Notes: a model not told the origin generated them from the sequence alone. A stretch of DNA of 64,000 nt from Micromonospora noduli (GCF_003264365.1 NZ_PYAK01000021.1:38732-102731); one strand, 5' to 3'; positions 40,205-48,354 are shown, numbered from the stretch's first letter. Numbers and translations are program-made.

Positions 40205-41129
40205 CCAACACCACGGACCGGGTCAGGTGGCGGGGCGCGTCCGGGTCGAGGCCCCGGCTGGTGGCCAGCGCGACCGCGAAGCGTTGGGCCAGGATCAGGT
40301 CGGCCATCGGGTCGACCGGGGTACGGCCGGCGGACCAGCTGCCCAGCACGGTGCGCCAGCCATGCGTGCGGCTGTGCACGAAGGCCGCGCCGGTGGCCGC
40401 CACGTCCTCGGGCAGCCCGTCGGGCAGCTCACCGAACGCCCAGACCAGCCGGCCCGGCGCGGCGACCGAGATGGGCCCGTGCCGGTAGTCCATCGCCGGG
40501 TACGCCTCGGCCCAGAAGGTGGCCGCCTCGCGGCACTTCAGCGCCGCCTCCTGGGCCAGCCCGATCGTCCACCCCCGACCGAGGAAGGTGACCTGCTCGA
40601 TGGTGGCCGGGTCGATCGGCAGCGGGGATCGCACCGCGACCTCGGCGTCGGCGGCGAGCGCGGTCACCGGGTCGCCGAGCTGGGCCCGGAGCAGGGCCAG
40701 CGCGCTGGTCGCGAAGCGGGTCTGCACCACCGACCGTTCGTCGGCGAAGGGCATGGCCACGGTGGCTGCGGCCAGCTCGACCGCCGGGGACGTGGGGTCA
40801 CCGACGATGACTGTGGTGGGTGTCCGTCCGCGCAGCGCGGCGAGCAGTTCCAGCACCTCGGTGGTGGTGCCGGAGCGGGTGATCGCGATCAGCCGGTCGT
40901 AGCGGCGGCCGGCGGGGAACTCGGACGCCTGGAACGCGTCGGTCTCACCCTGGCCGGCCTGCTCGCGGCGGGCCGCGTACGCCATCGCCATGAACCACGA
41001 CGTGCCGCAACCGACGACGGCGACCCGCTCCCCGGGGCGCGGCAGGTCACCGCGTACGACCTCGGCCAGCCGGGCCGCCTCCCGCCAGCAGTCGGGTTGG
41101 CTCGCGATCTCCGCGTCCACGTACGCCAT
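40200..41129 (-). CDS. SIS-domain protein (GlmS/AgaS-like sugar isomerase or deaminase)
   Basis: The 309-residue protein has two SIS domains and no glutaminase domain. The first contains 'VAVVGCGTSWFMAMAYAARR' and 'LIAITRSGTTTEVLELLAAL', the phosphosugar-binding S-G-T-T loop. The second has 'VTFLGRGWTIGLAQEAALKC' and 'EAYPAMDYRHGPISVAAPGR'. Relatives convert glucosamine- or galactosamine-6-phosphate to the ketose phosphate with release of ammonia, which would follow NagA here. The ATG at 41129 has GAGGAG upstream; a start at 41162 is less likely. It is the first gene of the nag operon, divergent from a DeoR regulator. Confidence 0.88.
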   Translation of the reverse strand: MAYVDAEIASQPDCWREAARLAEVVRGDLPRPGERVAVVGCGTSWFMAMAYAARREQAGQGETDAFQASEFPAGRRYDRLIAITRSGTTTEVLELLAALRGRTPTTVIVGDPTSPAVELAAATVAMPFADERSVVQTRFATSALALLRAQLGDPVTALAADAEVAVRSPLPIDPATIEQVTFLGRGWTIGLAQEAALKCREAATFWAEAYPAMDYRHGPISVAAPGRLVWAFGELPDGLPEDVAATGAAFVHSRTHGWRTVLGSWSAGRTPVDPMADLILAQRFAVALATSRGLDPDAPRHLTRSVVLA

Positions 41130-41176
41130 GGGAAACTCCTCGCAGGGCCGATCGGTGCGCAATACGGCTCGTTAGA

Positions 41177-41211
41177 CCCGCATTTCGCGCGTTATTCTGC
41201 GCGAACGCGGG
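41177..41211. promoter_or_regulatory. Inverted repeat in the nag/DeoR divergent promoter
   Basis: TTCGCGC (41184-41190) and GCGCGAA (41199-41205) form a 7-bp inverted repeat with an 8-nt spacer, framed by a second pair CCCGC (41177-41181)/GCGGG (41207-41211). It lies 48 bp upstream of the SIS gene. A related TTTCGCGCAC lies at 41267-41276, next to a -10-like TAGTTT (41264-41269) for the regulator. It is a plausible DeoR operator. Confidence 0.45.
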
Positions 41212-41329
41212 TGACCATGGCAACCGGCCGGCCGATCGCGCAGGTCAGCCTTTTGCGCCAGCCTAGTTTCGCGCACTAGTGTGCACGCAATCAATCACCG
41301 TCCGTGCAGTTGCTGGGAGGGCCCCCGCG

Positions 41330-42115
41330 GTGGACCGGTACGCCAGATGGAACGCCCTGCTCGAAATGCTGACCGACAACGGCCGGGTCAGCGTCGAGGC
41401 GGCAGCCGAGCGGCTGGACGTCTCCCAGGCCACCATCCGGCGTGACTTCGACCAGCTCGCGCAGCAGCAAATGATCACGAGGACCCGGGGCGGCGCGGTC
41501 GCCAACGGCGTGTCGTACGACCTGCCTCTGCGCTACAAGACGGCCAAGCACTCGGCCGAGAAGCAGCGGATCGGGGCGGCTGCCGCCGCGCTCGTCACGC
41601 CGGGCACCGTGGTCGGCCTGAACGGCGGCACCACCAGCACCGAGGTGGCGAGGGCGCTCGCCGTGCGACCGGATCTGAACACCAGTGCCGAAGGTGCCCA
41701 GCTCACAGTGGTGACAAACGCGCTGAACATCGCCAACGAGCTGCTGGTTCGATCCCGGATGAAGGTCGTGGTGGCCGGCGGCGTGGTGCGCCCGAAGTCG
41801 TTCGAGCTGGTCGGCCCGCTGGGCGGGGCGCTGCTGCGCGAGGTCACCCTGGACGTCGCCCTGCTCGGCGTGGACGCGATCGACCCGCAGCTCGGCGCCG
41901 CCGCCCACCACGAGGGGGAGGCGGCGATGAACAACCTGATGGTGGCCCGCGCCAAGCGCGTGGTGATCATCGCGGACTCGTCCAAGCTGGGGGGTCACGC
42001 CTTCGCCCGGATCTGCCCGGTCGAGCGGGTGGAGACGCTGGTGACCGACTCCGGTGCCGCGCCGGAGGTGGTGGACGCGTTCCGCGCCGCCGGCGTGCAG
42101 GTGATCTGCGCCTGA
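41330..42115 (+). CDS. DeoR/GlpR-family regulator of the amino-sugar operon
   Basis: From GTG 41330 (GGGAGG upstream) the protein has 261 residues. The N-terminal DeoR winged HTH reads 'RYARWNALLEMLTDNGRVSV' and 'AAERLDVSQATIRRDFDQLA', with 'QQQMITRTRGGAV' as the wing. The DeoRC effector domain (~75-250) contains 'VVGLNGGTTSTEVARAL' and 'LLGVDAIDPQLGAAAHHEGE', the phosphosugar-binding ISOCOT fold. Divergence from the SIS-ROK-nagA operon suggests repression released by an amino-sugar phosphate. A GTG at 41279 could serve for a leaderless message. Confidence 0.92.
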   Translation: MDRYARWNALLEMLTDNGRVSVEAAAERLDVSQATIRRDFDQLAQQQMITRTRGGAVANGVSYDLPLRYKTAKHSAEKQRIGAAAAALVTPGTVVGLNGGTTSTEVARALAVRPDLNTSAEGAQLTVVTNALNIANELLVRSRMKVVVAGGVVRPKSFELVGPLGGALLREVTLDVALLGVDAIDPQLGAAAHHEGEAAMNNLMVARAKRVVIIADSSKLGGHAFARICPVERVETLVTDSGAAPEVVDAFRAAGVQVICA

Positions 42116-42158
42116 AGGGTCACGCTCGGTCGATGAACTGGCCTGATCGGCGCGTCGA

Positions 42159-42196
42159 TGCATACCGCGTATTGCGCGCTTCTGCATACCGCGTAT
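42159..42196 (+). promoter_or_regulatory. Two TGCATACCGCGTAT direct repeats before the ABC exporter
   Basis: The 14-mer TGCATACCGCGTAT occurs exactly at 42159-42172 and 42183-42196, with a 24-bp period. Each holds the palindromic core ATAC-CGC-GTAT. They end 40 bp upstream of the TTG start of the ABC ATPase. The second copy runs into TATGGT (42193-42198), a possible -10 box. Spacing near two helical turns suggests cooperative binding by a regulator, perhaps of the GntR/YtrA or TetR type (inference). Confidence 0.55.
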
Positions 42197-42236
42197 GGTG
42201 TCGGCTGTCACGCCCACCCATCGGGGGAGGTGCAGC

Positions 42237-43247
42237 TTGCCAGCTGTCCTGGAGATCGAAGGTCTACGTAAGACGTACAAGAGTCGTCGACGCGGCACCC
42301 GCAACGCGCTCGACGGCTTCGACATGCGGGTCGACGCGGGGCAGGTGCATGGCTTCCTGGGTCCCAACGGGTCCGGCAAGACCACCACGCTGCGTACCCT
42401 GCTCGGCCTGATCCGACCCGACGGCGGCCGGATGGCGCTGCTCGGACACGAGGTCCCCGACGCGCTGCCCACGGTCGCCGGCCAGGTCGGCGCGATCGTG
42501 GAGAGCCCGCAGTTCTTTCCGCACTTCACGGCCCGGGACACGCTGTCCCTGCTCGCGGGGGCGGGCGAGGTGCCGGCCGTCCGGGTCGACGAGGTGCTGG
42601 AACTCGTCGGGCTACGCGACCGGTCCGGCGAGCGGGTCAAGACGTACTCGTTGGGCATGAAGCAGCGGCTCGCCGTGGCCTCGGCCCTGCTCAAGAACCC
42701 GAAGCTGCTCATCCTCGACGAGCCCGCCAACGGCCTCGACCCGGGCGGTATCCGGGAGATGCGCACGCTGATGCGGACGCTCGCCGAGTCCGGAATGACA
42801 GTGGTGCTGTCCAGCCACATCCTCGGTGAGATCCAGCTGATCTGCGACTCGGTAACCATCATCTCGCTGGGCCGGCGGGTTGCGTTCGGTCCGGTTGACG
42901 AGGTGCTCGCGCAGCACTCGTCCGGTGCGGTCCGGATCCGGCTGGAGGCGGTCAGCGACCTGCCGGTGGCCACCGAGGCGCTCACCCAGGCCGGGATCCG
43001 GGTCACCGGTCACCCGGACCACCTGATGCTGGCCGGCGTCGACAAGCCGGCCTCGGTGACCCGGCTGCTCGCCGAGAAGAACCTCTACGTCAGTGAGTTG
43101 GCGCCGATCGCCGTCGACCTGGAGAGCGTCTTCCTCGAACTGACCGCCACCGCGCCGGTACCCGGTCAGCACCGGCAGGTCGACGAGTCCATGAAGGTCG
43201 GTGGGACGGGTCAGCCCGGTCCCGCCGGAGGAGGGTGGGGCGCGTGA
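42237..43247 (+). CDS. ABC transporter ATPase (BcrA/NatA-like)
   Basis: The 336-residue ATPase has Walker A 'GFLGPNGSGKTTTLRTL', Q-loop 'VGAIVESPQFFPHFTARDTL', signature 'YSLGMKQRLAVASAL' (LGMKQ variant), Walker B 'LLILDEPANGLDP' and H-loop 'VVLSSHILGEIQLI'. These fit the BcrA/YtrB/NatA group of exporters. The start is TTG 42237, chosen because GGGGGAGG sits six bases upstream. The C-terminal ~100 residues are a linker domain ending in a Gly-rich tail. The GTGA at the end overlaps the permease start. It probably exports a lantibiotic-like peptide, bacitracin-like compound or ion. Confidence 0.9.
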   Translation: MPAVLEIEGLRKTYKSRRRGTRNALDGFDMRVDAGQVHGFLGPNGSGKTTTLRTLLGLIRPDGGRMALLGHEVPDALPTVAGQVGAIVESPQFFPHFTARDTLSLLAGAGEVPAVRVDEVLELVGLRDRSGERVKTYSLGMKQRLAVASALLKNPKLLILDEPANGLDPGGIREMRTLMRTLAESGMTVVLSSHILGEIQLICDSVTIISLGRRVAFGPVDEVLAQHSSGAVRIRLEAVSDLPVATEALTQAGIRVTGHPDHLMLAGVDKPASVTRLLAEKNLYVSELAPIAVDLESVFLELTATAPVPGQHRQVDESMKVGGTGQPGPAGGGWGA

Positions 43248-44260
43248 GCCTCTTTCGTACCGAGCTGCGCCGGCTCAGCAAGCGGCGTTTCACCCGCTAC
43301 ATGACACTGCTCGGCCTGCTGGTGCTGGCCGCGGTGGTGGTCGGGGTGTTCTTCACCAACCAGAAGATCGACGCCGGCCAGCTCGCCCAGGCGGAGCGTC
43401 AGGCCGACCAGCAGTACCAGGAGCAGATGCGCTGGAGCGAGCAGGAGCGGGCCGCGTGTGAGCAGGCCAAGACGGCCGGCACGGCGACCGACGGCCGCTA
43501 CCCGGACGACTGCTCGGTGATCACCCCGCCGCCCCGCGAGGAGATCAAGGCCGAGTGGTTCCTGCCCTCGACTTTCGACTTCAAGGAGACGTTCGCCGAG
43601 ACCCTGATTCCGTTCGCGGCGATCCTCGCCCTGGTCGGATTCGTCATCGGCGCGTCCTTCGTCGGTGCCGAGTGGAGCACCGGCGGCATGATGAACCTGC
43701 TGCTCTGGCGGCCGAAGCGGCTCACCGTACTGCTCACCAAGCTGGCCGCGCTGCTCACCGGCATCCTGGCGGTGACGCTTCCTGCCGCGGTGCTGTGGTT
43801 CGCCGGGTTCTGGGCGGTCGCCAACTTCCGGGGCAGCACCGAGAAGATGACCTCGGGCACCTGGCAGTCGTTCATGCTGACCGGTGTACGCGGCGTGGTG
43901 CTGGTGTTGGTGCTCACCACCATCGGCTTCGCCCTCGCCTCGCTCGGTCGGCACACCGCGATGGCCCTCGGTGGCGTGGTGGCGGTGATGGTGGTCGGCC
44001 AGTTCGGCCTCGGCATCCTGCTGTCCATGGCGAGCGTGCGGTTCGCCGAGGCCTGGCTGCTGCCCACGTACGTGCTGGCCTGGATGACGAAGACGGTCAC
44101 GTTGCAGGACTGGAACTCCTGCAATGCGACCTACTACGGGGAGTGCAAGCCGGCCACGATGGACATCACCTGGCAGCAGTCCTCGATCCTGCTCTCGGTC
44201 GGGGTGGTGGTGATCCTCGGGGCGGCGCTCTGGGCGATGCGTCGCCGCGACATCTCCTGA
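43244..44260 (+). CDS. ABC-2 type permease
   Basis: The 338-residue permease starts at GTG 43244 (GGAGGAGGG upstream), overlapping the ATPase stop. TM1 ('YMTLLGLLVLAAVVVGVFFT') is followed by a ~95-residue extracellular loop with two Cys and many Glu/Gln ('QLAQAERQADQQYQEQMRWS'). Five helices follow, with 'FVGAEWSTGGMMNLLLWRPK' as the conserved cytoplasmic coupling segment of ABC-2 permeases. The last loop has a Cys pair (WNSCNATYYGECKP) that may form a disulfide. With the preceding ATPase it forms an exporter. A GC-rich hairpin follows. Confidence 0.88.
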   Translation: MSLFRTELRRLSKRRFTRYMTLLGLLVLAAVVVGVFFTNQKIDAGQLAQAERQADQQYQEQMRWSEQERAACEQAKTAGTATDGRYPDDCSVITPPPREEIKAEWFLPSTFDFKETFAETLIPFAAILALVGFVIGASFVGAEWSTGGMMNLLLWRPKRLTVLLTKLAALLTGILAVTLPAAVLWFAGFWAVANFRGSTEKMTSGTWQSFMLTGVRGVVLVLVLTTIGFALASLGRHTAMALGGVVAVMVVGQFGLGILLSMASVRFAEAWLLPTYVLAWMTKTVTLQDWNSCNATYYGECKPATMDITWQQSSILLSVGVVVILGAALWAMRRRDIS

Positions 44261-44275
44261 CCTGACCGAAGCGAC

Positions 44276-44331
44276 GCGGCGCGGCCGGCCCGGCCGTCGG
44301 GGTTCCCGGCGGTACGGACCGGCCGCGCCGC
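44276..44331 (+). terminator. Terminator of the ABC exporter operon
   Basis: GCGGCGCGGCCGG (44276-44288) pairs perfectly with CCGGCCGCGCCGC (44319-44331). The 30-nt interior is itself G/C-rich. It starts 15 bp after the permease stop. Confidence 0.65.
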
Positions 44332-44357
44332 CTGCTGCGTCCCTGGTCGCCGCTGAC

Positions 44358-44371
44358 TAGGCTGAACGACA
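44358..44371 (+). promoter_or_regulatory. -10 box of a leaderless DUF3263 transcript
   Basis: TAGGCT (44358-44363) is a TANNNT -10 element seven bases before ATG 44371. There is no Shine-Dalgarno sequence, as expected for a leaderless message. Confidence 0.5.
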
Positions 44372-44784
44372 TGTCCGCCGACACCACCCCGGCCGCCCCC
44401 GAGCCGTCCATCGACGCTCGCCCGGGTGAGGCCGTGGGTGCTGCCGGGCCGACCGTCCCGAATCCCCGACCGGCGCCTCCCATCGAGACCGCCGACGAGT
44501 CGGGTCCAGCCGACAACGAGCCGGCGCAGCCCACTGATCCCGCTGATCCCACGCCGGGGCTGACCGAGCGGGAGCGGGCCATCGTCGCCTTCGAGCAGCA
44601 GTGGTGGCGGCACGCCGGCGCCAAGGAGCAGGCCGTCCGGGACACCTTCGGGATCTCGTCGACCCGGTACTACCAGCTGCTCAACGCCCTGCTGGACAAT
44701 CCGGCAGCCCTCGCCGCCGACCCCGTGCTGATCAGTCGACTCCGCCGGTTGCGCTCGTCCCGCGCCCGTAACCGCCGCCGCTGA
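44371..44784 (+). CDS. DUF3263 family protein
   Basis: The 137-residue protein has a disordered Pro/Ala/Glu-rich N-terminus (~1-62) and a DUF3263 domain at the C-terminus: 'LTERERAIVAFEQQWWRHAG' and 'AVRDTFGISSTRYYQLLNAL', ending in the basic tail RLRRLRSSRARNRRR. The domain is a predicted helix-turn-helix confined to actinobacteria, so a nucleoid or regulatory DNA-binding role is likely but not shown. The message appears to be leaderless. Confidence 0.85.
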   Translation: MSADTTPAAPEPSIDARPGEAVGAAGPTVPNPRPAPPIETADESGPADNEPAQPTDPADPTPGLTERERAIVAFEQQWWRHAGAKEQAVRDTFGISSTRYYQLLNALLDNPAALAADPVLISRLRRLRSSRARNRRR

Positions 44785-44910
44785 CCGAACACCGCCCCGG
44801 CGTCGTTGGCTCGCCGACCGCCCGCCCAGCCGCATGCCGGCTGGCCAGGCGGGTAGGCGGGAGGCGTTCCGGGGTCGCACGCGACCCTGGGCCCAGGAAG
44901 GGAGCGGGGT

Positions 44911-45549
44911 ATGACGGCAACGAACCAGAGCGGCAGAGGTCAGCAGGCCCGCCAGGAGGCCTCGCGCGTCGGCCAGCAGGCCGCGCAGGCCGGGGGTCAG
45001 GTCGCCCACACCGCAGCTGAGCAGGGCGGGCAGGTGGCCGCAGAGGCGCGGCGGCAGGCCCAGCAGTTGACCGGCGAGGCGACTGGGCAGCTGCGGGACC
45101 AGGCGCAGACGCAGCAGCGGCGGGCCGCAGCGGGCCTGCGCGACCTGGGTCAGAACCTCAGTTCGATGGCCGAACGGGACGGCGATTCCGGGCTGGCCGG
45201 TCAAGTGGTACGCAAGGCAGCCGACGCCGCCCAGCAGGCAGCCGGTTGGCTCGACGAGCGCGAACCCGGCGAGGTGCTCGACGAGGTTCGCACGTACGCG
45301 CGGCAGCATCCGACGACGTTTCTCGCGGGCGCTGCGCTAGCCGGGCTGCTGGTCGGGCGGCTCACCCGTGGCCTGACCGCGCCGGCCTCGGGCAACGGTC
45401 AGGGTGGTAGTGCCTCCGGTGCTCCGTCACCCGCGCAGGGCGCACCGGCGGACGTCGGTCAGCAGCCGTACGTGGGGACGGCGCGGGCGCAGAACGTCAC
45501 GCCCGCCGGTGAACAAGCGCGAGACCTGCCCGGCGGGGTGGCACCGTGA
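44911..45549 (+). CDS. Ala/Gln-rich amphipathic-helix protein with one membrane segment
   Basis: The 212-residue protein begins with ~85 residues of Q/A/R/E-rich helical repeats ('GRGQQARQEASRVGQQAAQA', 'AAEARRQAQQLTGEATGQLR'), which resemble LEA- or apolipoprotein-like amphipathic helices. After 'LDEVRTYARQHPTTFLAGAA' comes one hydrophobic segment (LAGLLVGRLTRGL), then a disordered tail. It starts a three-gene unit with the holin-like and DUF3618 genes (4-bp overlap, then 22 bp). The organisation matches actinomycete envelope/stress modules of unproven function. AAGGGAGCGGGG precedes the ATG. Confidence 0.7.
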   Translation: MTATNQSGRGQQARQEASRVGQQAAQAGGQVAHTAAEQGGQVAAEARRQAQQLTGEATGQLRDQAQTQQRRAAAGLRDLGQNLSSMAERDGDSGLAGQVVRKAADAAQQAAGWLDEREPGEVLDEVRTYARQHPTTFLAGAALAGLLVGRLTRGLTAPASGNGQGGSASGAPSPAQGAPADVGQQPYVGTARAQNVTPAGEQARDLPGGVAP

Positions 45550-45941
45550 GCGCCCCGGAGAAGGAACGGACCCAGGCTTCGGTCGGCGAACTGCTGGGCG
45601 ATGTGACCCGGGACGTCTCCACTCTGATGCGCAAGGAGGTCGAGCTGGCCAAGGCCGAGCTGCGCGAGGAGGTCAGCCAGGCAGGAAAGGCTGGCGGTAT
45701 GTTCGGCGGTGCCGGGCTGGCCGGGTTCCTGGCGGTGCTCTTCCTGTCGTACGCCCTCTGGTGGGGGCTGTCCAACACGATGGACCAGGGGTGGGCGGCG
45801 CTGATCGTCGCGGTCATCTGGGCCGCCGTGGCCGGTGGTCTCTTCATCAACGCCCGGACCCAGCTGAAGCGGGCTCGTGCGGTTCTGCCCCGGTCGAAGC
45901 AGACTGCCCGGGAGCTGCCGGACGCCCTGCGGGGTCGGTGA
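45546..45941 (+). CDS. Phage holin superfamily III-like (DUF1469) membrane protein
   Basis: The 131-residue protein contains 'SVGELLGDVTRDVSTLMRKE' followed by 'VELAKAELREEVSQAGKAGG', the amphipathic N-terminal helix of the DUF1469/holin-III family. Two membrane helices follow ('GGAGLAGFLAVLFLSYALWW' and 'WAALIVAVIWAAVAGGLFIN'), then a basic tail. The GTG start overlaps the preceding stop (GTGA). Despite the family name there is no phage context; chromosomal copies usually occur with DUF3618 genes, as here. Confidence 0.85.
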   Translation: MSAPEKERTQASVGELLGDVTRDVSTLMRKEVELAKAELREEVSQAGKAGGMFGGAGLAGFLAVLFLSYALWWGLSNTMDQGWAALIVAVIWAAVAGGLFINARTQLKRARAVLPRSKQTARELPDALRGR

Positions 45942-45963
45942 ACGAGTCGGGAGGGAAAAGGTC

Positions 45964-46563
45964 ATGTCCAGTGATCCGGATCAAATCCGGCGGGAGATCG
46001 AGACCACCCGCAACGAGTTGAGCAGTGACGTCGACGCGCTGACCGACAGGGTCAACCCGCGTCGGATCGCCGGTGACCGCGTCGGGCAGGCGCGCGGGGC
46101 GTTCACCCGAGCGAAGGAGAAGATGATGGGCAGCTCGAGTCACATGGGGCAAGAGGCCACCCAGCGGATGTCGCACGCGGCCGGTTCGGTTCGTGACGAG
46201 ACCCGTTCGCTCGGGCAGCAATCCCGCGAGCAGGCTCAGGGCAACCCGATGGCCGCCGGCCTGGTCGCCTTCGGAGTCGGCCTGCTGGCCGCCTCCCTGA
46301 TCCCGCCGAGCGGACGTGAGCGGCAACTCGCCGGACGCGCGCGGAGCATGGTGAGTGAGCACTCTGGTGAGCTGCGCGAGCAGGCGAGCCAGGTCGGCCA
46401 TCAGATGCAGGACAACCTGCGGGAGCCTGCGCAGCAGGCGGCGCAGTCGGTCCGCTCCAGCGCCCAGCAGGGCGTGTCCGCGGTACGCGACCAGGGCCGT
46501 TCGGCCGCCGGTCAGGTGCAGGGAGAGACGCATGCGGCCGTCGACGACCTTCGACAGCGCTGA
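45964..46563 (+). CDS. DUF3618 domain protein
   Basis: The 199-residue protein starts 'MSSDPDQIRREIETTRNELS', continues 'SDVDALTDRVNPRRIAGDRV', and so shows the DUF3618 signature. One membrane helix follows ('MAAGLVAFGVGLLAASLIPP'), then ~90 residues of Q/A/S/E-rich amphipathic helix ('REQASQVGHQMQDNLREPAQ'), similar in style to the protein at 44911. GAGGGAAAAGG precedes the ATG. The last 32 bp overlap the PP2C-like gene. The module may stabilise the cell envelope; this is inference. Confidence 0.85.
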   Translation: MSSDPDQIRREIETTRNELSSDVDALTDRVNPRRIAGDRVGQARGAFTRAKEKMMGSSSHMGQEATQRMSHAAGSVRDETRSLGQQSREQAQGNPMAAGLVAFGVGLLAASLIPPSGRERQLAGRARSMVSEHSGELREQASQVGHQMQDNLREPAQQAAQSVRSSAQQGVSAVRDQGRSAAGQVQGETHAAVDDLRQR

Positions 46564-47419
46564 CCCGATCGGTGTGCCGGGGCCGGCGCCGGTGATGCGG
46601 GTACGCTCCGCGTCCGCGCCGGCCCCCGGTCGGCCGGTCAACGAGGACCTGGTCTTCCGGTTCGGCCCGCTGGTGGGTGTCCTGGACGGCGCGACGGTGC
46701 CGGACGGCTTCGACACCGGCTGCGTACACGGGCCCGAGTGGTACGTCCGGCACCTGGCGGCCCGGATCGGCGTCGCCGAGGCGGTACGCCCGGCCGCCCG
46801 GCTGACCAGCAACCTGGCCGCGGCCATCCTCGCCGTACGCGCCGACCACGGCGGGCAGTGCGACCTCGACCATCCGGGCACCCCGTCCAGCACTGTCTGC
46901 CTCCTGCGGGACTGCGGGGATCAGGTGGACTACCTGGTGCTCTGCGACAGCCCGCTGGTCCTCGACGCCGGCGGGCAGGTCAGCGTGGTCACCGACAACC
47001 GGCTGGACACGGCGATGGCGGAGCTGCGGGAGACCGTGGCCGTCGTGCCGGGCGGCGCTGCGGACCCGGTCACCCGGTTCCGGCACGCGGTGAGCGTCCA
47101 GCGGGAGCGGATGAACCGCACCCACGGCTACTGGGTGGCGGCCTCCGACCCGGACGCGGCCTTCCACGCGGTCACCGGGACCGCGCCCCGGCGCGGTCCG
47201 GGGGCGCTACGGCGGGCGGCACTGCTCAGTGACGGCGCGTCCAGCGCGGTGGAGCAGTTCGCGCTGACCGACTGGGCCGGTCTGCTGGACCTGCTGAGCG
47301 CCGACGGTCCGGGCGCGTTGATCGACCGGGTGCGGGACGCCGAGCGCGACCATCCCGATCGGCTGCGCCGACACAAGTCCACCGACGACGCTTCGGTGGT
47401 GTTCTGCGAGTTCGGGTAG
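46532..47419 (+). CDS. PP2C-like serine/threonine phosphatase family protein
   Basis: The 295-residue protein contains 'NEDLVFRFGPLVGVLDGATV', where the Asp of VLDGA corresponds to the PP2C metal-binding DG, and 'GQVSVVTDNRLDTAMAEL'. Near the C-terminus 'AALLSDGASSAVEQFALTDW' supplies another SDG motif, and 'RHKSTDDASVVFCEFG' matches the final DDAS/TxxxV element. The usual first Asp is replaced by ED, so metal binding may be altered. GGGAGAG precedes ATG 46532, which overlaps DUF3618 by 32 bp; ATG 46592 is an alternative. It may act on the kinase targets of this cell (inference). Confidence 0.75.
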   Translation: MRPSTTFDSADPIGVPGPAPVMRVRSASAPAPGRPVNEDLVFRFGPLVGVLDGATVPDGFDTGCVHGPEWYVRHLAARIGVAEAVRPAARLTSNLAAAILAVRADHGGQCDLDHPGTPSSTVCLLRDCGDQVDYLVLCDSPLVLDAGGQVSVVTDNRLDTAMAELRETVAVVPGGAADPVTRFRHAVSVQRERMNRTHGYWVAASDPDAAFHAVTGTAPRRGPGALRRAALLSDGASSAVEQFALTDWAGLLDLLSADGPGALIDRVRDAERDHPDRLRRHKSTDDASVVFCEFG

Positions 47420-47460
47420 GCGCTTTGGTCCACTGACACCCGGTCGGGTGACAACAGAGC

Positions 47461-48078
47461 GTGATGTGGAACACCCTGGCCGCCCGACCGGCCGGTACCG
47501 CTGTCCGGACCGCCAGTGGATGGCCAATGGGGTGGACTTCGGCCGATGAGCGCGGCAGACTGCGGCACGTGGCGGGTGCGGTCCGGCTGGAGCCGGTGGA
47601 CGAACGGAACCTGGAGCCGTTGCTCTCCGTAGCGGCTGCGGAGGCGGAGCCGGGTGATGTGATGCCCCCGGTCGAGGCGCCCGCCGGCTGGTCGCTCGCC
47701 CGTCGCGAGGCGTTCCGCGAATTCCACCGGGCAAGCTTCGGCGGGCTGGACGGCCCGACCGGTTCGCAGATGTACGCCATCCTCGTCGGCGGCGAGGTGA
47801 TGGGCATGGTCCGGATGACGCGCTGTGACGAGCCGCGCACGGTGGAGGCCGGGATGTGGCTCGGCCGGTCGGCGCGCGGGCAGGGAATCGGCGCGGCCGC
47901 CCTGCGGGAGCTGCTGAATGCCGCCGCTCGGGCGGGCATGCGGGCCGTGGTGGCCGAGACGACACCGGACAATATCGGCGCGGTCGCCGTGTTGCAGAAG
48001 TGTGGCGCGAAACTGCGCGAGGACGGCGGCAAGGTGCGCGCCGAAATCTGCCTCGATTCGACGCCGCCCGCTCTCTGA
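47461..48078 (+). CDS. GNAT family N-acetyltransferase
   Basis: The frame covers 205 residues, although the GNAT domain starts only at ~residue 40 ('VRLEPVDERNLEPLLSVAAA'). Acetyl-CoA binding is in 'VEAGMWLGRSARGQGIGAAA' (R-x-x-G-Q-G-I-G), and 'TTPDNIGAVAVLQKCGAKLR' is the C-terminal Asn element. Starts at 47461 (GTG), 47464 (ATG) and 47572 (GTG) are possible; none has a clear Shine-Dalgarno sequence, and the residues before ~38 look noncoding. The substrate is unknown. T-rich sequence (CTTTTTTCC) follows the stop and may end the transcript. Confidence 0.82.
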   Translation: MMWNTLAARPAGTAVRTASGWPMGWTSADERGRLRHVAGAVRLEPVDERNLEPLLSVAAAEAEPGDVMPPVEAPAGWSLARREAFREFHRASFGGLDGPTGSQMYAILVGGEVMGMVRMTRCDEPRTVEAGMWLGRSARGQGIGAAALRELLNAAARAGMRAVVAETTPDNIGAVAVLQKCGAKLREDGGKVRAEICLDSTPPAL

Positions 48079-48207
48079 AGACTGTTTGGGCTTTTTTCCT
48101 CTCCTCGCAATCTCCCTGCTCATGACCGACTGAAAGTCCGGTCTGGGTATTCCGGTGCCGCATTTCCGGATCTCTTTTGGCGGCGTTCGACGAACATTGT
48201 CGTAGCG

Positions 48208-48232
48208 GTTTCGACATGACGTCGTCGGGTAC
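48208..48232 (+). promoter_or_regulatory. Sigma-B/F-type promoter upstream of the gas-vesicle cluster
   Basis: GTTT (48208-48211), 15 bp, then GGGTAC (48227-48232) fits the actinomycete sigma-B/F consensus. It lies 122 bp before the first gene of the cluster (48355). The gap 48079-48354 is poorer in G/C than its surroundings and also holds GGGTATT at 48145-48151 without a matching -35. Confidence 0.5.
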
Positions 48233-48354
48233 TGCCGCCCGGGTCCGCAGAGGTGGACGCCTGATTGAAGGCACGGTTCGCGCTATTCCCCGGTACCCCT
48301 TCTTTGGTCCCGACCGGGCAGGCGTCCGGACCCTCCGGGAGCGAAGGAGACCTG

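Noticed and set aside
45546..45941. Prophage signal from the holin-like gene
   Set aside because: The DUF1469 protein lies in a chromosomal module with DUF3618; no lysin, capsid, terminase or integrase gene is near.
47461..47571. First ~37 codons of the GNAT gene at 47461 as certain coding sequence
   Set aside because: They show no family similarity or ribosome-binding site; the gene may start at GTG 47572. The longer frame is listed with this caution.
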